A stretch of 64,000 nucleotides of DNA from Cryptomeria japonica. Lineage: Eukaryota; Streptophyta; Pinopsida; Cupressales; Cupressaceae. The stretch is taken from NCBI RefSeq assembly GCF_030272615.1, contig NC_081409.1, positions 243,161,924 to 243,225,923 on the forward strand, read 5' to 3'. Shown piece by piece: positions 33,650 to 43,357 of the stretch. The position numbers and the translations under genes are program-made. Within the stretch, counting starts at the first letter, position 1. Each line of letters opens with the position of its first letter. The notes beneath the pieces were generated by a model that did not search any database, was not told where the DNA came from, and saw only the letters and a program-made list of their open reading frames with translations.

Positions 33650-34881
33650 AAGAGGTCCAATCCACCACAACCTGATCATATTTATTACTAGAAATTTCTT
33701 TAGCTTGACCCCTCATCCTAATCTCTTTTTTATATTCTACCTCCATACCAATGACACAGTCCTCACATTATTCAATTTGGGGTAGAATATAATGTTACCC
33801 CCAATACATAATTATACCTCAGGGTGTTGTTGTGCAAGTTGGTCCAGCTTAGATTTTGACGCAGTCAGATCATCCATCTGCTTCTATTTATTTGCTTTGT
33901 GACTCTTCTCCAATTCAGTTTGTGAAGGAATTCCACAACCCTTCTCACCGTCTAAAGGTAGCACATAACCATTCACTGAAATATTGTTCAGAATATAAAA
34001 ATTAAGAGCAACATTATTAAAGGACAACTGCTTCTTAGCTGGTTGTTTCTTACATTCATTACTAAAATGCCCATATTTTTTACAGATCTGACAATTAACC
34101 TGAGCATTCTCATATTCAATAGGTTGAACCCAAGAACCAAATCTAGAATGGAGAGTAACTTGGGTGGGAAGGAAAAAGTTGATAGTCACATTAATACAAA
34201 TCCTTGCAAAGATGAGCCTTGATTTGTTTTGGGTTATTCTATCCACCGCTAGATAATTACCAAATGATTCAACAATTCCTCTACAAATGCCAGAGGTCCT
34301 ATACTACAGGGGAAGCCAGGAGAGATGAATCCAAGTTGGACTCACTACCCCAAGATCCTTTCTAGGATCCAACCCTAGTTTCCATTTATATAGAGAAAGA
34401 AAGTTTTGGAAGTTGCTACCATAAGTCCAAAGACCTTCTATGAGAATCTTAACCAAATCTTCCTGATTGACAAAGCCGAAAAGAAACATCCCATTGGCCA
34501 TAACACTTATTTTCACACTTCCTTTTAATTTCCAATGTGAATCAACCCATTTTCTAACTTGATTGATATTAGGTCGAAAGACTAGGAACTTACCAACCAA
34601 AGAGAGGTTGAATTCAACAATATAGCAACATTCAACAATACATTAAAAATCTCCACCGATTGGCCCTGGATTTTGCAAGACTCCAATGGTTCAATCCATA
34701 GAGGAACTTTACCCATTTTAGGAGATTTATCTCTTAACAACTTATCAACAAACCTTCCAAGTTCCACTTTAGAGAAAAATGAATCTAGATGATATTGTGG
34801 GAAAGTTAGGGGAAGTACATCAGATCTCTAAACTTCCACAACAGGGGTGTCAATTTTCTTATCCATAGTAGCAAAATCCAT
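33650..34881 (-). pseudogene. LINE-A ORF1 (nucleic-acid-binding protein)
   Basis: Minus-strand ATG at 34881 (MDFATMDKKIDTP), stop at about 34832, then DUF4283-type residues: KVPLWIEPL, FRPNINQVRKWVDSHW, MANGMFLFGFVNQEDL, GLDPRKDLGVVSPTWIHLSW (34770-34310). A CCHC knuckle CQICKKYGHFSNEC lies at 34100-34050. The frame stops at 33884, and further coding-like text (RGQAKEIS near 33710) runs toward the copia break. This is the RNA-binding ORF1 of plant L1 LINEs, inactive here. Confidence 0.75.
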
Positions 34882-35060
34882 AGGGACCCCGTGACAGAGG
34901 GGGCTCAGAGATGGGGACAACCGTGGGGTCCCCCCATCAAACGATTCCATTGGGAACCAACATCGAGCGGGATGGCAGGAACACAAGTAGACGAAACCCT
35001 AGCAGAGGTCGCAAATGTTCAACAAAAAAAATTCTCTTGCAACAACATGTTAGTATCTAT
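34882..35060 (-). other. LINE-A 5' untranslated region
   Basis: GC-rich stretch upstream of the ORF1 ATG (GGGGACCCC, CCCCATC), dropping to AT-rich DNA near 35050, which I take as the LINE 5' edge. No target duplication was identified. Confidence 0.4.
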
Positions 35061-36105
35061 AAACACTCCTCATAATGACAATAGCATCATTTTATCACAT
35101 CTTCATCAATAATCTTGCACATTTATTATAGTTAACATCCATCAATAAATATGTTTAGTACTTATCATATAGTCTTAAACTTAGGAAAGTATTGAAGTTT
35201 ATGTGTGAAAGTTCTACTGCTTAGGGGAAATTAAGGGCTAACAAACTAATAAAAAAAGATAATAAAATGGGTTCATCACAATGTAATAAAATAATATTTT
35301 TACATATTTTTTAACATATTCAAAAGATGCAAAAACTTAAAAATACCAGGGAGACTAAACATCACACAAAACAATTCATTCATATGAGATCTAAAGTACA
35401 AACATTTTATTTCCCTTCAAAGATGTAAAAACTCTAAAGTCTTCATTAATAGTCACATGATATCTTCAAAATTACCGATTTTTTAACTTTTAATAAAAGA
35501 GATTGAATTAAATTTCATGAATTTCCTTTTTTATTTAAATTGCACAAAAACACTTGTATTAAATCATTTTTGTAAAACTTTAAAGAATTTGATATTTGAA
35601 TTTTTATTTTTTTTTGCCATAACTTGACCTCAAAATGCAAATTTTAATTTTAACTTTTTAAATTAAACTATAAATTCAAGCCTAAATCATTCATATAGAA
35701 CAATGTCATATGACTCCATCTAATTTGGGCATGGCTAAAAGAAAAAATAAATCATTTTAAATGTAAATTTTAATTAGAAGAATACCTTCCCCACTGCAAA
35801 TTAATGGAGAGATTACACCTCAAGCAATTTTTCCTCTCACAAATAATCACGAAGCTTTAACGAAATCCACTCCAAACAATTTGTTGCCCCCTAAAAAATA
35901 TAAAATATAGGAATTGAAAAAATAATGTTTCACCTTTTCTTTTATTTCTTTTCTCTTTTCTCTTTTTTTCTCAATTTCTATTTTTGTAATTTCATTTTCC
36001 TTTGCATTAAAATAAATTACAATAATAAATAATTGGTTCATTTAATAACATATAGAAGCTATATTAATCTAGTTTGTATTTCTCAATTAAATAAATTTTA
36101 TAATC
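35061..36105. other. AT-rich spacer, nothing recognised
   Basis: No coding frame, structural RNA or terminal repeat seen on either strand. Confidence 0.5.
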
Positions 36106-36302
36106 GGGGTTCCTTCCATAGTATGTTGGATAACTGGTGTTGTTGTTGTTTTTGTGTCCACCAAGGTTCAAACCCTTGTTGGGCCATTGTGCTCGCAAGC
36201 TTGTACCTTCGTTGATCCAATTTGCTCATGGGTTTGAGACTCAACATAGTTAACTAGGGACGAGGTCCCCTATTTGTGACCTCACTAGTTCATAACTCTA
36301 GG
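36106..36302 (+). mobile_element. tRNA-derived SINE, copy 2
   Basis: Starts GGGGTTCCTTCC, A box TAGTATGTTGG (36119-36129, two mismatches), B box GGTTCAAACCC (36165-36175, perfect). The last ~42 bp, GACGAGGTCCCC to CATAACTCTAG, match the tail of copy 1 at about 85%. It is shorter than copy 1 in the middle. A target duplication was not found. Confidence 0.65.
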
Positions 36303-37308
36303 TGAAAAATGTTTCAGTAAGACATAAATACTATCTTTTCAAAGCAAATATTAAATATTCTAAATATGGTAAACACACATTTTGAGTTAAATTAAAATGT
36401 AATATAAAAGATAATTTAAACACACACAAAGGACTCAACTACACTTTCCAAGTTTTCACAACATTTTCATTCCAAAATTACCATTGATTCAAATTTGGGT
36501 CATCATAGGATTTCATAAAGCCTAAGAAGGGTGAGATGGCTAAATCGAACCCATGCCAATTTATCCACATACAATCTATTGGTGTAATATTTGTAAAAAA
36601 ATTGTACACTTGGGTCAAACAATATGCATAGCTACTTTACATAAAAATAGTTGAAGTAATATAATCTAACTAACATGGTATAAATCATGACATGATATCA
36701 AGTCGATGCATCTACTATAAATCATCCATGAATAACATGTTCTAGGAATGGTATGCATAATCAACAATAACATATAATACTTAGATATATGAAATGATCT
36801 ATCACATGAGCACAACATATGCAACCTATAATGGATAAATGAGAAACTAATAACTAATATAAACCTCATTAGAAATATCTTGATGGTCATATAAAGTATC
36901 CAAAATATACCATCAAAACACCTCAATGGCACAACAAACCTCATCGACAAGTTTGGTGCAATCAATCTTAGCACATTTGTAAAACATTTAATATTACATA
37001 TATTATATGAATTAGAATACATAGAAGACAAACACTAGAGTAGACATTACATTAAATATGAGACTTCATTTTTTTTCTTTTTCTAAACACTATTTTTTAA
37101 ATATTGTTAGATGATGTCGTCACAACCTCCAAGGGTTAATGAACTTTTAAAATAAATGTTAGAGACTCAAACTTGTGATGCGTGTAACAATAGAGGAGGA
37201 CATTCTATTTTCAATCATTTTAATATTTGTAAACACATTTATCCTCACTTTTACAAGACAACTTCTAAAGGTTTTCCCTGAGCATTCGGACGGGTGCAAG
37301 AAGTTGGG

Positions 37309-37313
<5 letters not shown>
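36303..37313. other. AT-rich spacer, nothing recognised
   Basis: A 121-codon minus-strand frame (37031-36666) lacks any domain and looks like chance in AT-rich DNA. Confidence 0.5.

Positions 37314-37361
<48 letters not shown>
37314..37361. repeat. (AT)n microsatellite
   Basis: About 24 TA units. Confidence 0.95.
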
Positions 37362-37362
<1 letters not shown>

Positions 37363-38373
37363 TAAGTTGAGAGATATCCTCTGGAAGACACCTATTGCAT
37401 ATTAATGTGATCAATTGATTATTTTAAAACTATTTATCCTAATATCAATTAAAATTTGTGAAATATTCTTGTTATTAAAATATCTTTATTTTTACATTAT
37501 ATACCTCTTCCTAAGATCAATTTCATAAAGATTTGTCATTAAAAAGTTTGAGATCATTTGCAAATATGTTCCAATCAAATAAAATCATTGCCATCATCTT
37601 ATAAACACAAATCCCACAATGAAAAATTGCATTAGGAAAATGTTGATTGTTCAATTGGTATGCATCTTCACATAATTTTATTAAATTTGGCTTATCCATA
37701 ATGATGTTTTGAAAGTCCCTTGTGACGTTTCAACGTAAATGGAACTAACAATTGAAAAAAGCATAGCAAGTTTTAACAATTATTCCCATCGCGTGCCCAA
37801 ATGTTTCAAAGCCTTTTCATTTTTTAAGAAAATAGTTGACAATTATAAAGGCATAAACTAACATGTTTCAACACTCAAAATATTGAATCAATTTCTTGAT
37901 ACACTTGCTAATAACAAAATTCTTAACCGACAAGCTTTACAATGCATTTATTTTCAAACATGAGTATTTTTTCAATATTTAGCTAGATAGATAAAGGTCA
38001 GATCTTCTATCCGCATCAACAACAGATTGGAAACATCCTCACAGACATTTAATGGAACCTAATGCAATACATTGTGCTTTTACAATTACAACCCAATTTT
38101 TTTAACTAAAATAATTTTGAATGAAGATATATCATATTTTCTTTGTAGTTTTATTAAATAAAATAAATATATTGATAAGGACTTGTGAATGAAAAAACAT
38201 CAGTTGCAAGCATTTAAAAATCATGCAAACAAAATTTTAACACTCATTATTAAAAAAATAATCACAGGTTGTTCTTGGCCTTCCTAAATTCTCATCTATC
38301 CACCCATATCTTGAGATGCAAATGCAGCAGATTCAATCATGTTGTTGCCAAAAATTTCCTGTAGCTATCTCAC
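37362..38373. other. AT-rich spacer, nothing recognised
   Basis: No gene-like frame on either strand. Confidence 0.5.
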
Positions 38374-38378
38374 TCGAC

Positions 38379-38758
38379 TGTGAATTTTTATCTAAACCTG
38401 CACAAGAGGATCTAGTTGGAAAATAAGAACACAACTTGCAGTAAAAGAGAAGAGAAAATTGAGAGCAATAAGAATGAAAACTTATTAATTAATTGATTAA
38501 TCATTTACAAATGAATGAATTACAAAATATGTAGAGCCTCCGTGAAAGCATAAAATAAAGGAAAAAACAAAAGCCTCCGTGAAAGCATAAAACAGAGGAA
38601 AAACAATGATAAAACTGTCTACCTTCGTTAGCTTACAATAAAACAAGCAACAACAGATTTCAAATCACAGGATAAAGCGTGCAATAAACATCCATAAAGG
38701 ATGGATAGAGAAGCTCCATAAAGCAAGGAAAAATTTGCGTTTTATGATTGTGCTAACC
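38379..38758 (-). repeat. 3' LTR of the 2.36-kb element
   Basis: Matches 40363-40740 along its whole length; the terminal A is C here. Inside, a ~38-bp unit (GCCTCCGTGAAAGCATAAAA.AAGGAAAAAAC) is tandemly doubled, as in the partner LTR. Confidence 0.92.
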
Positions 38759-38781
38759 CCACCCCTCCCCCCCTCCTCCTT
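38757..38781 (-). other. Polypurine tract of the 2.36-kb element
   Basis: On the minus strand a purine run of AAGGAGGAGGGGGGGAGGGG type borders the 3' LTR. Confidence 0.8.
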
Positions 38782-39088
38782 AAGTCTAACTAAAGAGACT
38801 AAAGCCAAAGGAAAGGAAAGAGGAAAGAGGGAAAACCCAGTGGGAACAAAATCCCCCCTATAAAATATACACTAATTTTGCATATGCCACAATATCCTTC
38901 ACCCCAAGAAGGCTTCACATAAAGTGAAAATGAAAGAATAGGGTCTATTTGTGCCTCCACATAGAAAAGAAAGAATATCAATACAGAATGTAGCATGGTG
39001 AATGTTGTAGTAGGTTCATCTGCAACAAATGATGCCTCTTTCTTTTGGAAGATAGAAACCGTGAGCTATCAAACTACTGAATTCCCAC

Positions 39089-39796
39089 TCAGGTGAAGTG
39101 TGTGAAGGAATCAAAATGAATGTTTCTCGAAAAATACTCATATTTCTCCAATTTGATGATGAACAATGACTTTATCATACAAGACTCAAGAACAATGACC
39201 TTTGAAGTGTGAGATTTGTTCATATGTGAATTAGGATGTGTCAAGACAGTAGCATGGAGTGGCTGAGAGAGTACAAGAGAATCCAAACCAAAAGAATATG
39301 TATCTTGATGTGAGTTGGCATTGGAGAGATGACACGTGTCCTCAATATTGTCATCATGATTAAGGAGAGATTCAACAAACAAATGATAAATGTCTGATAG
39401 GATGATATCTCTCTCATCAAGAGGACAATAATGAAATTGTTGAAAAGAATCTGAGGTAGCATTTGGAGAAGCCAAAATCTCTGTCAAACTGGTAGGTGGA
39501 GGTGACCGAATAACTGCCAATACTGGAGGTGTAGAAAGAGGAGAATCAGGAGGAGATGTCTCTGTGTAATCAAGACAATCAAGACTCTTCCAATAAGCAA
39601 TTTCCTCTTTAGTGTCATCATCATACATAGGATCATCATCATTATTAAGGGAGAGAAGCATGTCTATAGCTGGATCATCTGGGAATGGAATTTCAGTGGG
39701 ATATCCATACATTTCCCATAAAGTGGCCCAAAGAGTGCAAGGGCACTCAATGTGTGATAGAGCCCATGATGTGTGGTCCCAAACACTTAAAACCAA
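39089..39796 (-). CDS. Unrecognised acidic ORF inside the 2.36-kb LTR element
   Basis: A 235-codon open frame in an otherwise AT-rich interior. There is no ATG at its left limit (first codon TTG at 39796); the first ATG is in 'WEMYGYPTEIPFPDD' about 28 codons in. It is rich in Asp, Ser and Pro, with an acidic core (NNDDDPMYDDDTKEEIAYW) then a PP-rich stretch (SPPDSPLSTPP, SPPPTSL). No zinc knuckle, no protease or RT motif, no membrane helix. It may be a drifted gag-like remnant or a captured fragment. That it has stayed open while the LTRs drifted about 7% is worth noting, but chance is possible. Function unknown. Confidence 0.4.
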   Translation of the reverse strand: MVLSVWDHTSWALSHIECPCTLWATLWEMYGYPTEIPFPDDPAIDMLLSLNNDDDPMYDDDTKEEIAYWKSLDCLDYTETSPPDSPLSTPPVLAVIRSPPPTSLTEILASPNATSDSFQQFHYCPLDERDIILSDIYHLFVESLLNHDDNIEDTCHLSNANSHQDTYSFGLDSLVLSQPLHATVLTHPNSHMNKSHTSKVIVLESCMIKSLFIIKLEKYEYFSRNIHFDSFTHFT

Positions 39797-40350
39797 TTAA
39801 TCCTATGACATGATCATTTCTACTTTCCCAAGCAGATTTTTACCAACAAGTACTTGGTTCAGGAATAAGCCCAATGTGGCAATTTCCTATGATGTGCAGG
39901 CAGATCACTGTGAGTGTGTGTATCATAGAGGGTGGGTCCATCGGAGATCGCAGCAGATGGCAGAAGGAAGGGCTACTCGACGTGCGAAAATAGGGGGTCG
40001 AGATAGAACCGAGAAATGATAGTTGACCGAACTCGATTCTATACATAACATGCCAACAACAATTCATCTTCCACCCATCCTACACTATAGATGAATCCAT
40101 TGAATTGCTTTAGGATTCCATTACGCCAGGACTTGTAGTTTCCTTTTTCCAAAGTGATGACAGATGGATAATATTTAATGCCCATTCTAGACTTAGATTA
40201 CCCCCTTTTTGGAACTTTATTTCAGTTCATGAATACATAAACAAAATTAACAGACAATCCCCAAGACAATGAAAATTTTCATTCTAAAACAACTCCAATC
40301 TTCCAAAATTGCAAAACATTGTTAATGCTTCTTCTTTCCAACACCCGTGC

Positions 40351-40362
40351 GCTCTGATACCA
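40351..40362 (-). other. Primer binding site of the 2.36-kb element
   Basis: Minus strand TGGTATCAGAGC directly abuts the 5' LTR. Confidence 0.92.
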
Positions 40363-40740
40363 TGTAAAATTTTATCTAAACCTACACAAGAGGATCTAGT
40401 TGGAAAATAAGAACACAACTTGCAATAAAAGAGGAGAAAATTGAGAGCAATAAGAATGAAAACTTATTCATTAATTGATTGATCATTTAAAAATGAATGA
40501 ATTACAAATTATATAGAGCCTCTGGGAAAGCATAAAACAGAGGAAAAAACAAAAGCCTCTGTGAAAGCATAAAATAGAGAAAAAACAGTAATAAAATTGT
40601 CTACCTTCGTTAGCTTACAATAAAACAAGCAACAACAGATTTGAAATCATGGGATAAAGCGTGCAATAAACGTCCATAAAGGATGGATAGAGAAACTCCA
40701 TAAAGAAAGAAAAAATTTGTGTTTTATGATTGCGCTAACA
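40363..40740 (-). repeat. 5' LTR of the 2.36-kb element
   Basis: 378 bp, TG..CA on the minus strand, pair of 38379-38758. Confidence 0.92.
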
Positions 40741-40745
40741 TTGAC

Positions 40746-41697
40746 ATATTCGCATATCATTATTCATATAAAAAAAATTGCACATTAAAGAATCTCTCAT
40801 TTATTGTAATCACTCTAAAAATTATTCATTTAGCGCCATTACAAGATTGTTAATAATATCTCAAATCAGAAAATAAAAAGAATGTATATGGTCTTACGAC
40901 CATGTGGGTAGTGAAGTATAATAAGACAGATTTAATTGATGGTTCTAAACTTGGTTCTATAATAACAATTGAAAGGAGAATCTATTTGTACAATGAGAAA
41001 TTTTGTAGATGTTTCTTCTCATACAACTACAGTTGCAATTATATTATATACACACTAGATACAATGCCCATAGTCAGCACAAAGAATGACACATGAAACT
41101 CAAAACTATTTTCTATAGTGCATTTAAGATAAGATTAATTGAAAGGTATTGATAGTTCGCCAACAACTGGATGAAAGTCCAAATATAATCTATCAGAGTC
41201 AAACAAAGATAGCTTAGTATTTTTTCAAAGGCAACCATGTTGAATCTTAAAACCAAGACTATCAAACTATGACGGGGGATAGTTGTTGATTAAAAGAAAT
41301 CCTGGTGCACTTAAAAATACAAATCAAGAGTGACATGAAAATATTGAATGCCAGTCCCAATTTAATAATTAGATATGAAACAACCCTTTAACAGAAAAAT
41401 AATGGTACTCAAATATCAGTAACTTGGTTGTAGAATCGTTGTAATTGACAATCATGCCCTCTTTTTTCAAAGTGCGAACCTCCACACTCAGCAAAGAGCT
41501 CCTCCTCGTCCAAAATCCCCCAATATTTAGTGATGGTGAAGTTGATTTTGTGTGCAAAGGTGAGTGTCCTCAAGGAACTTAGTAACCAACCTTTCTTTCA
41601 TTGTTCACAAAAAACAAGTCTTATAATGGCAACTTTTGGAAAGAAAAATGGAAAGCCTCTACGACTTCCAAGCTATGTTATCAGAAACAAGAAACAT
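40746..41697. other. AT-rich spacer, nothing recognised
   Basis: A 62-codon minus-strand frame (41557-41369) in a slightly GC-richer patch has no recognisable domain. Confidence 0.45.
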
Positions 41698-41766
41698 GAT
41701 GACAACGACAACATAACAAAAAACAGAATTTGAAAAGGTTGCCTATATATATATATACACACACAC

Positions 41767-41821
<55 letters not shown>

Positions 41822-41885
41822 TATACATACATATATGTATGTATGTACACACACACACACATATACATACATATATGTATTATAT

Positions 41886-41934
<49 letters not shown>

Positions 41935-42077
41935 CATGTATTATATATATACATATACATATATGTGTATATGTATATAGATACATACATATATGTATGT
42001 ATATGTGTGTGTGTGTAGATACATATATACATATCTATACATATATACACACATACATATACATGTATATATATGTA

Positions 42078-42143
<66 letters not shown>

Positions 42144-42375
42144 TATATGTATATGTGTATATGTATGTATATATATCTATACATGTATATACACACACAC
42201 ACACACACATATATATATGTATGTATACACACATATGTATGTACACACACACACGACAACGTAACGAGAAACGAAGTTTGAAAATATTGCGTAGAAGAAA
42301 TGTATACACACACACACGTGACGACAACGACAACATAATGAGAAACAGAGTTTGAAAATGTTGCGTATAAGAAAC

Positions 42376-42452
<77 letters not shown>
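41698..42452. repeat. Giant compound microsatellite with three ~55-bp seed units
   Basis: Runs of (TA)n, (CA)n, (TACATA)n and (GTAT)n fill 41744-42253 and 42376-42452. Between them lie three copies of one unit (41698-41746, 42254-42306, 42318-42378) with the pattern ACGACAACATAA.GAGAAAC, then AGTTTGAAAATGTTGCGTA. Each unit is followed by a TA/CA run. All open frames here (YIYIYI peptides) are artefacts of the repeat. Confidence 0.9.
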
Positions 42453-42456
<4 letters not shown>

Positions 42457-43096
42457 ATTTTATATAATATTTTGAAATTTAAGTTTAGTATGATATATAA
42501 TAAGACAATTATATGCATAATTGTAATACAATTAATTTTTAAAATATTAAATAATTCTTGCTCAAATTAAATGATAATCAATTTAAATTTAATAGTTATT
42601 ATTCAATCATTTTATATATAAAAAAATTAAAATATAATTTTTTAATAAATTTTAAAATATTAAAAAACTGTTTGACTCAAACAAGTGATTAAGAAGACTT
42701 TATAGAAATAAACCATTCTTTTAACAACTACTTAATTCTAATTTAAAACAAGATTGAAAAAGATTCTATAAAAAAAATTGCAACTTAAATGCAAGATTAT
42801 ATAAGATTTCTTAACTGCAAAAGCTTATGGCATCTTCCAGTTCTGAATAGTTTATAAGATAAAAAACTCTTGGGTGTAAGTTTGGGAGGCTTAGAAACGA
42901 AAATGCCATTTTGCTCGTTGAAACGTGCAACAGAGCTTTGTGTCACGTTTCTTGCAACATAGCTTCCAAGCCTCAATTACTCAACGCATCTTGCCCACTT
43001 TCTTACGTGCAGGAATTTGTTAGCCATGCAAATCTTCCATGACTATTTTTGGTCCAATCCCCATTTAATTTGTATTTAAACATTTCTCCATTTTGC
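42453..43096. other. Spacer; AT-rich then mixed
   Basis: AT-rich to about 42820. From there to 43096 the sequence is more balanced, as in promoter or exon-near DNA, but no gene can be shown. Confidence 0.35.
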
Positions 43097-43357
43097 ATGG
43101 CTGAGTTGGGTGGTGCAGTTGGAGTGTTGGTGGTGCAAGTGGTTGGAGATTCTTCAAACACTCATGTGAACGTCAAATTTTGTCTATATAGATCATTTTT
43201 TGGTGAAAATATAACTACCACTTCAACTCTTCAGGTATTCGTATGCTTGTCAAATTTATTCAAAAATCAAAATGTTAACTATTTTTTTTGCTGTCATTGT
43301 AGGAAGTCTCTCGGCTTAATTATGGAGAAGCACACACGTTGGGAAGAATGCCACTAG
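43097..43357 (+). pseudogene. Possible short exon pair, unrecognised
   Basis: ATGGCTGAG at 43097 is a good plant start context. The frame reads AELGGAVGVLVVQVVGDSSN, a hydrophobic start. A possible intron, GTATTCG (from 43234) to TTGCTGTCATTGTAG (43302), would leave a second coding piece to 43357. The start loosely recalls the first helix of WAT1/EamA-type transporters, but the match is too weak to name. It may be chance or a gene fragment. Confidence 0.2.

Larger units (their letters stand above)
38379..40740 (-). mobile_element. Complete non-autonomous LTR retrotransposon, 2.36 kb
   Basis: Two LTRs of ~380 bp bound a 1.6-kb interior. On the minus strand the LTR runs TGTTAGCGC to TTTTACA. 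The initiator-Met primer site is adjacent to the 5' LTR and a purine tract to the 3' LTR. Target duplication is TCGAC (38374-38378) against TTGAC (40741-40745), one CpG-to-TpG step. The LTRs differ at roughly 7% of sites by eye, mostly transitions. No gag, protease, RT or integrase motif is present; the only long frame is the acidic ORF at 39.1-39.8 kb. Confidence 0.9.

Noticed and set aside
33678-33682. ATATT at 33678 as the right target duplication of the copia element that starts at 31344
   Set aside because: The 5-bp word is common here and no 3' LTR or CA end precedes it; the copia right boundary stays unresolved.
36666-37031. 121-codon minus-strand frame as a membrane protein gene
   Set aside because: Hydrophobic look follows from AT-rich codons; no start context, domain or splice signals.
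41681-42518. Open frames of up to 183 codons encoding YIYIYI/THTHTY peptides on both strands
   Set aside because: Produced by TA, CA and GTAT dinucleotide and tetranucleotide runs; no coding character outside the repeat.
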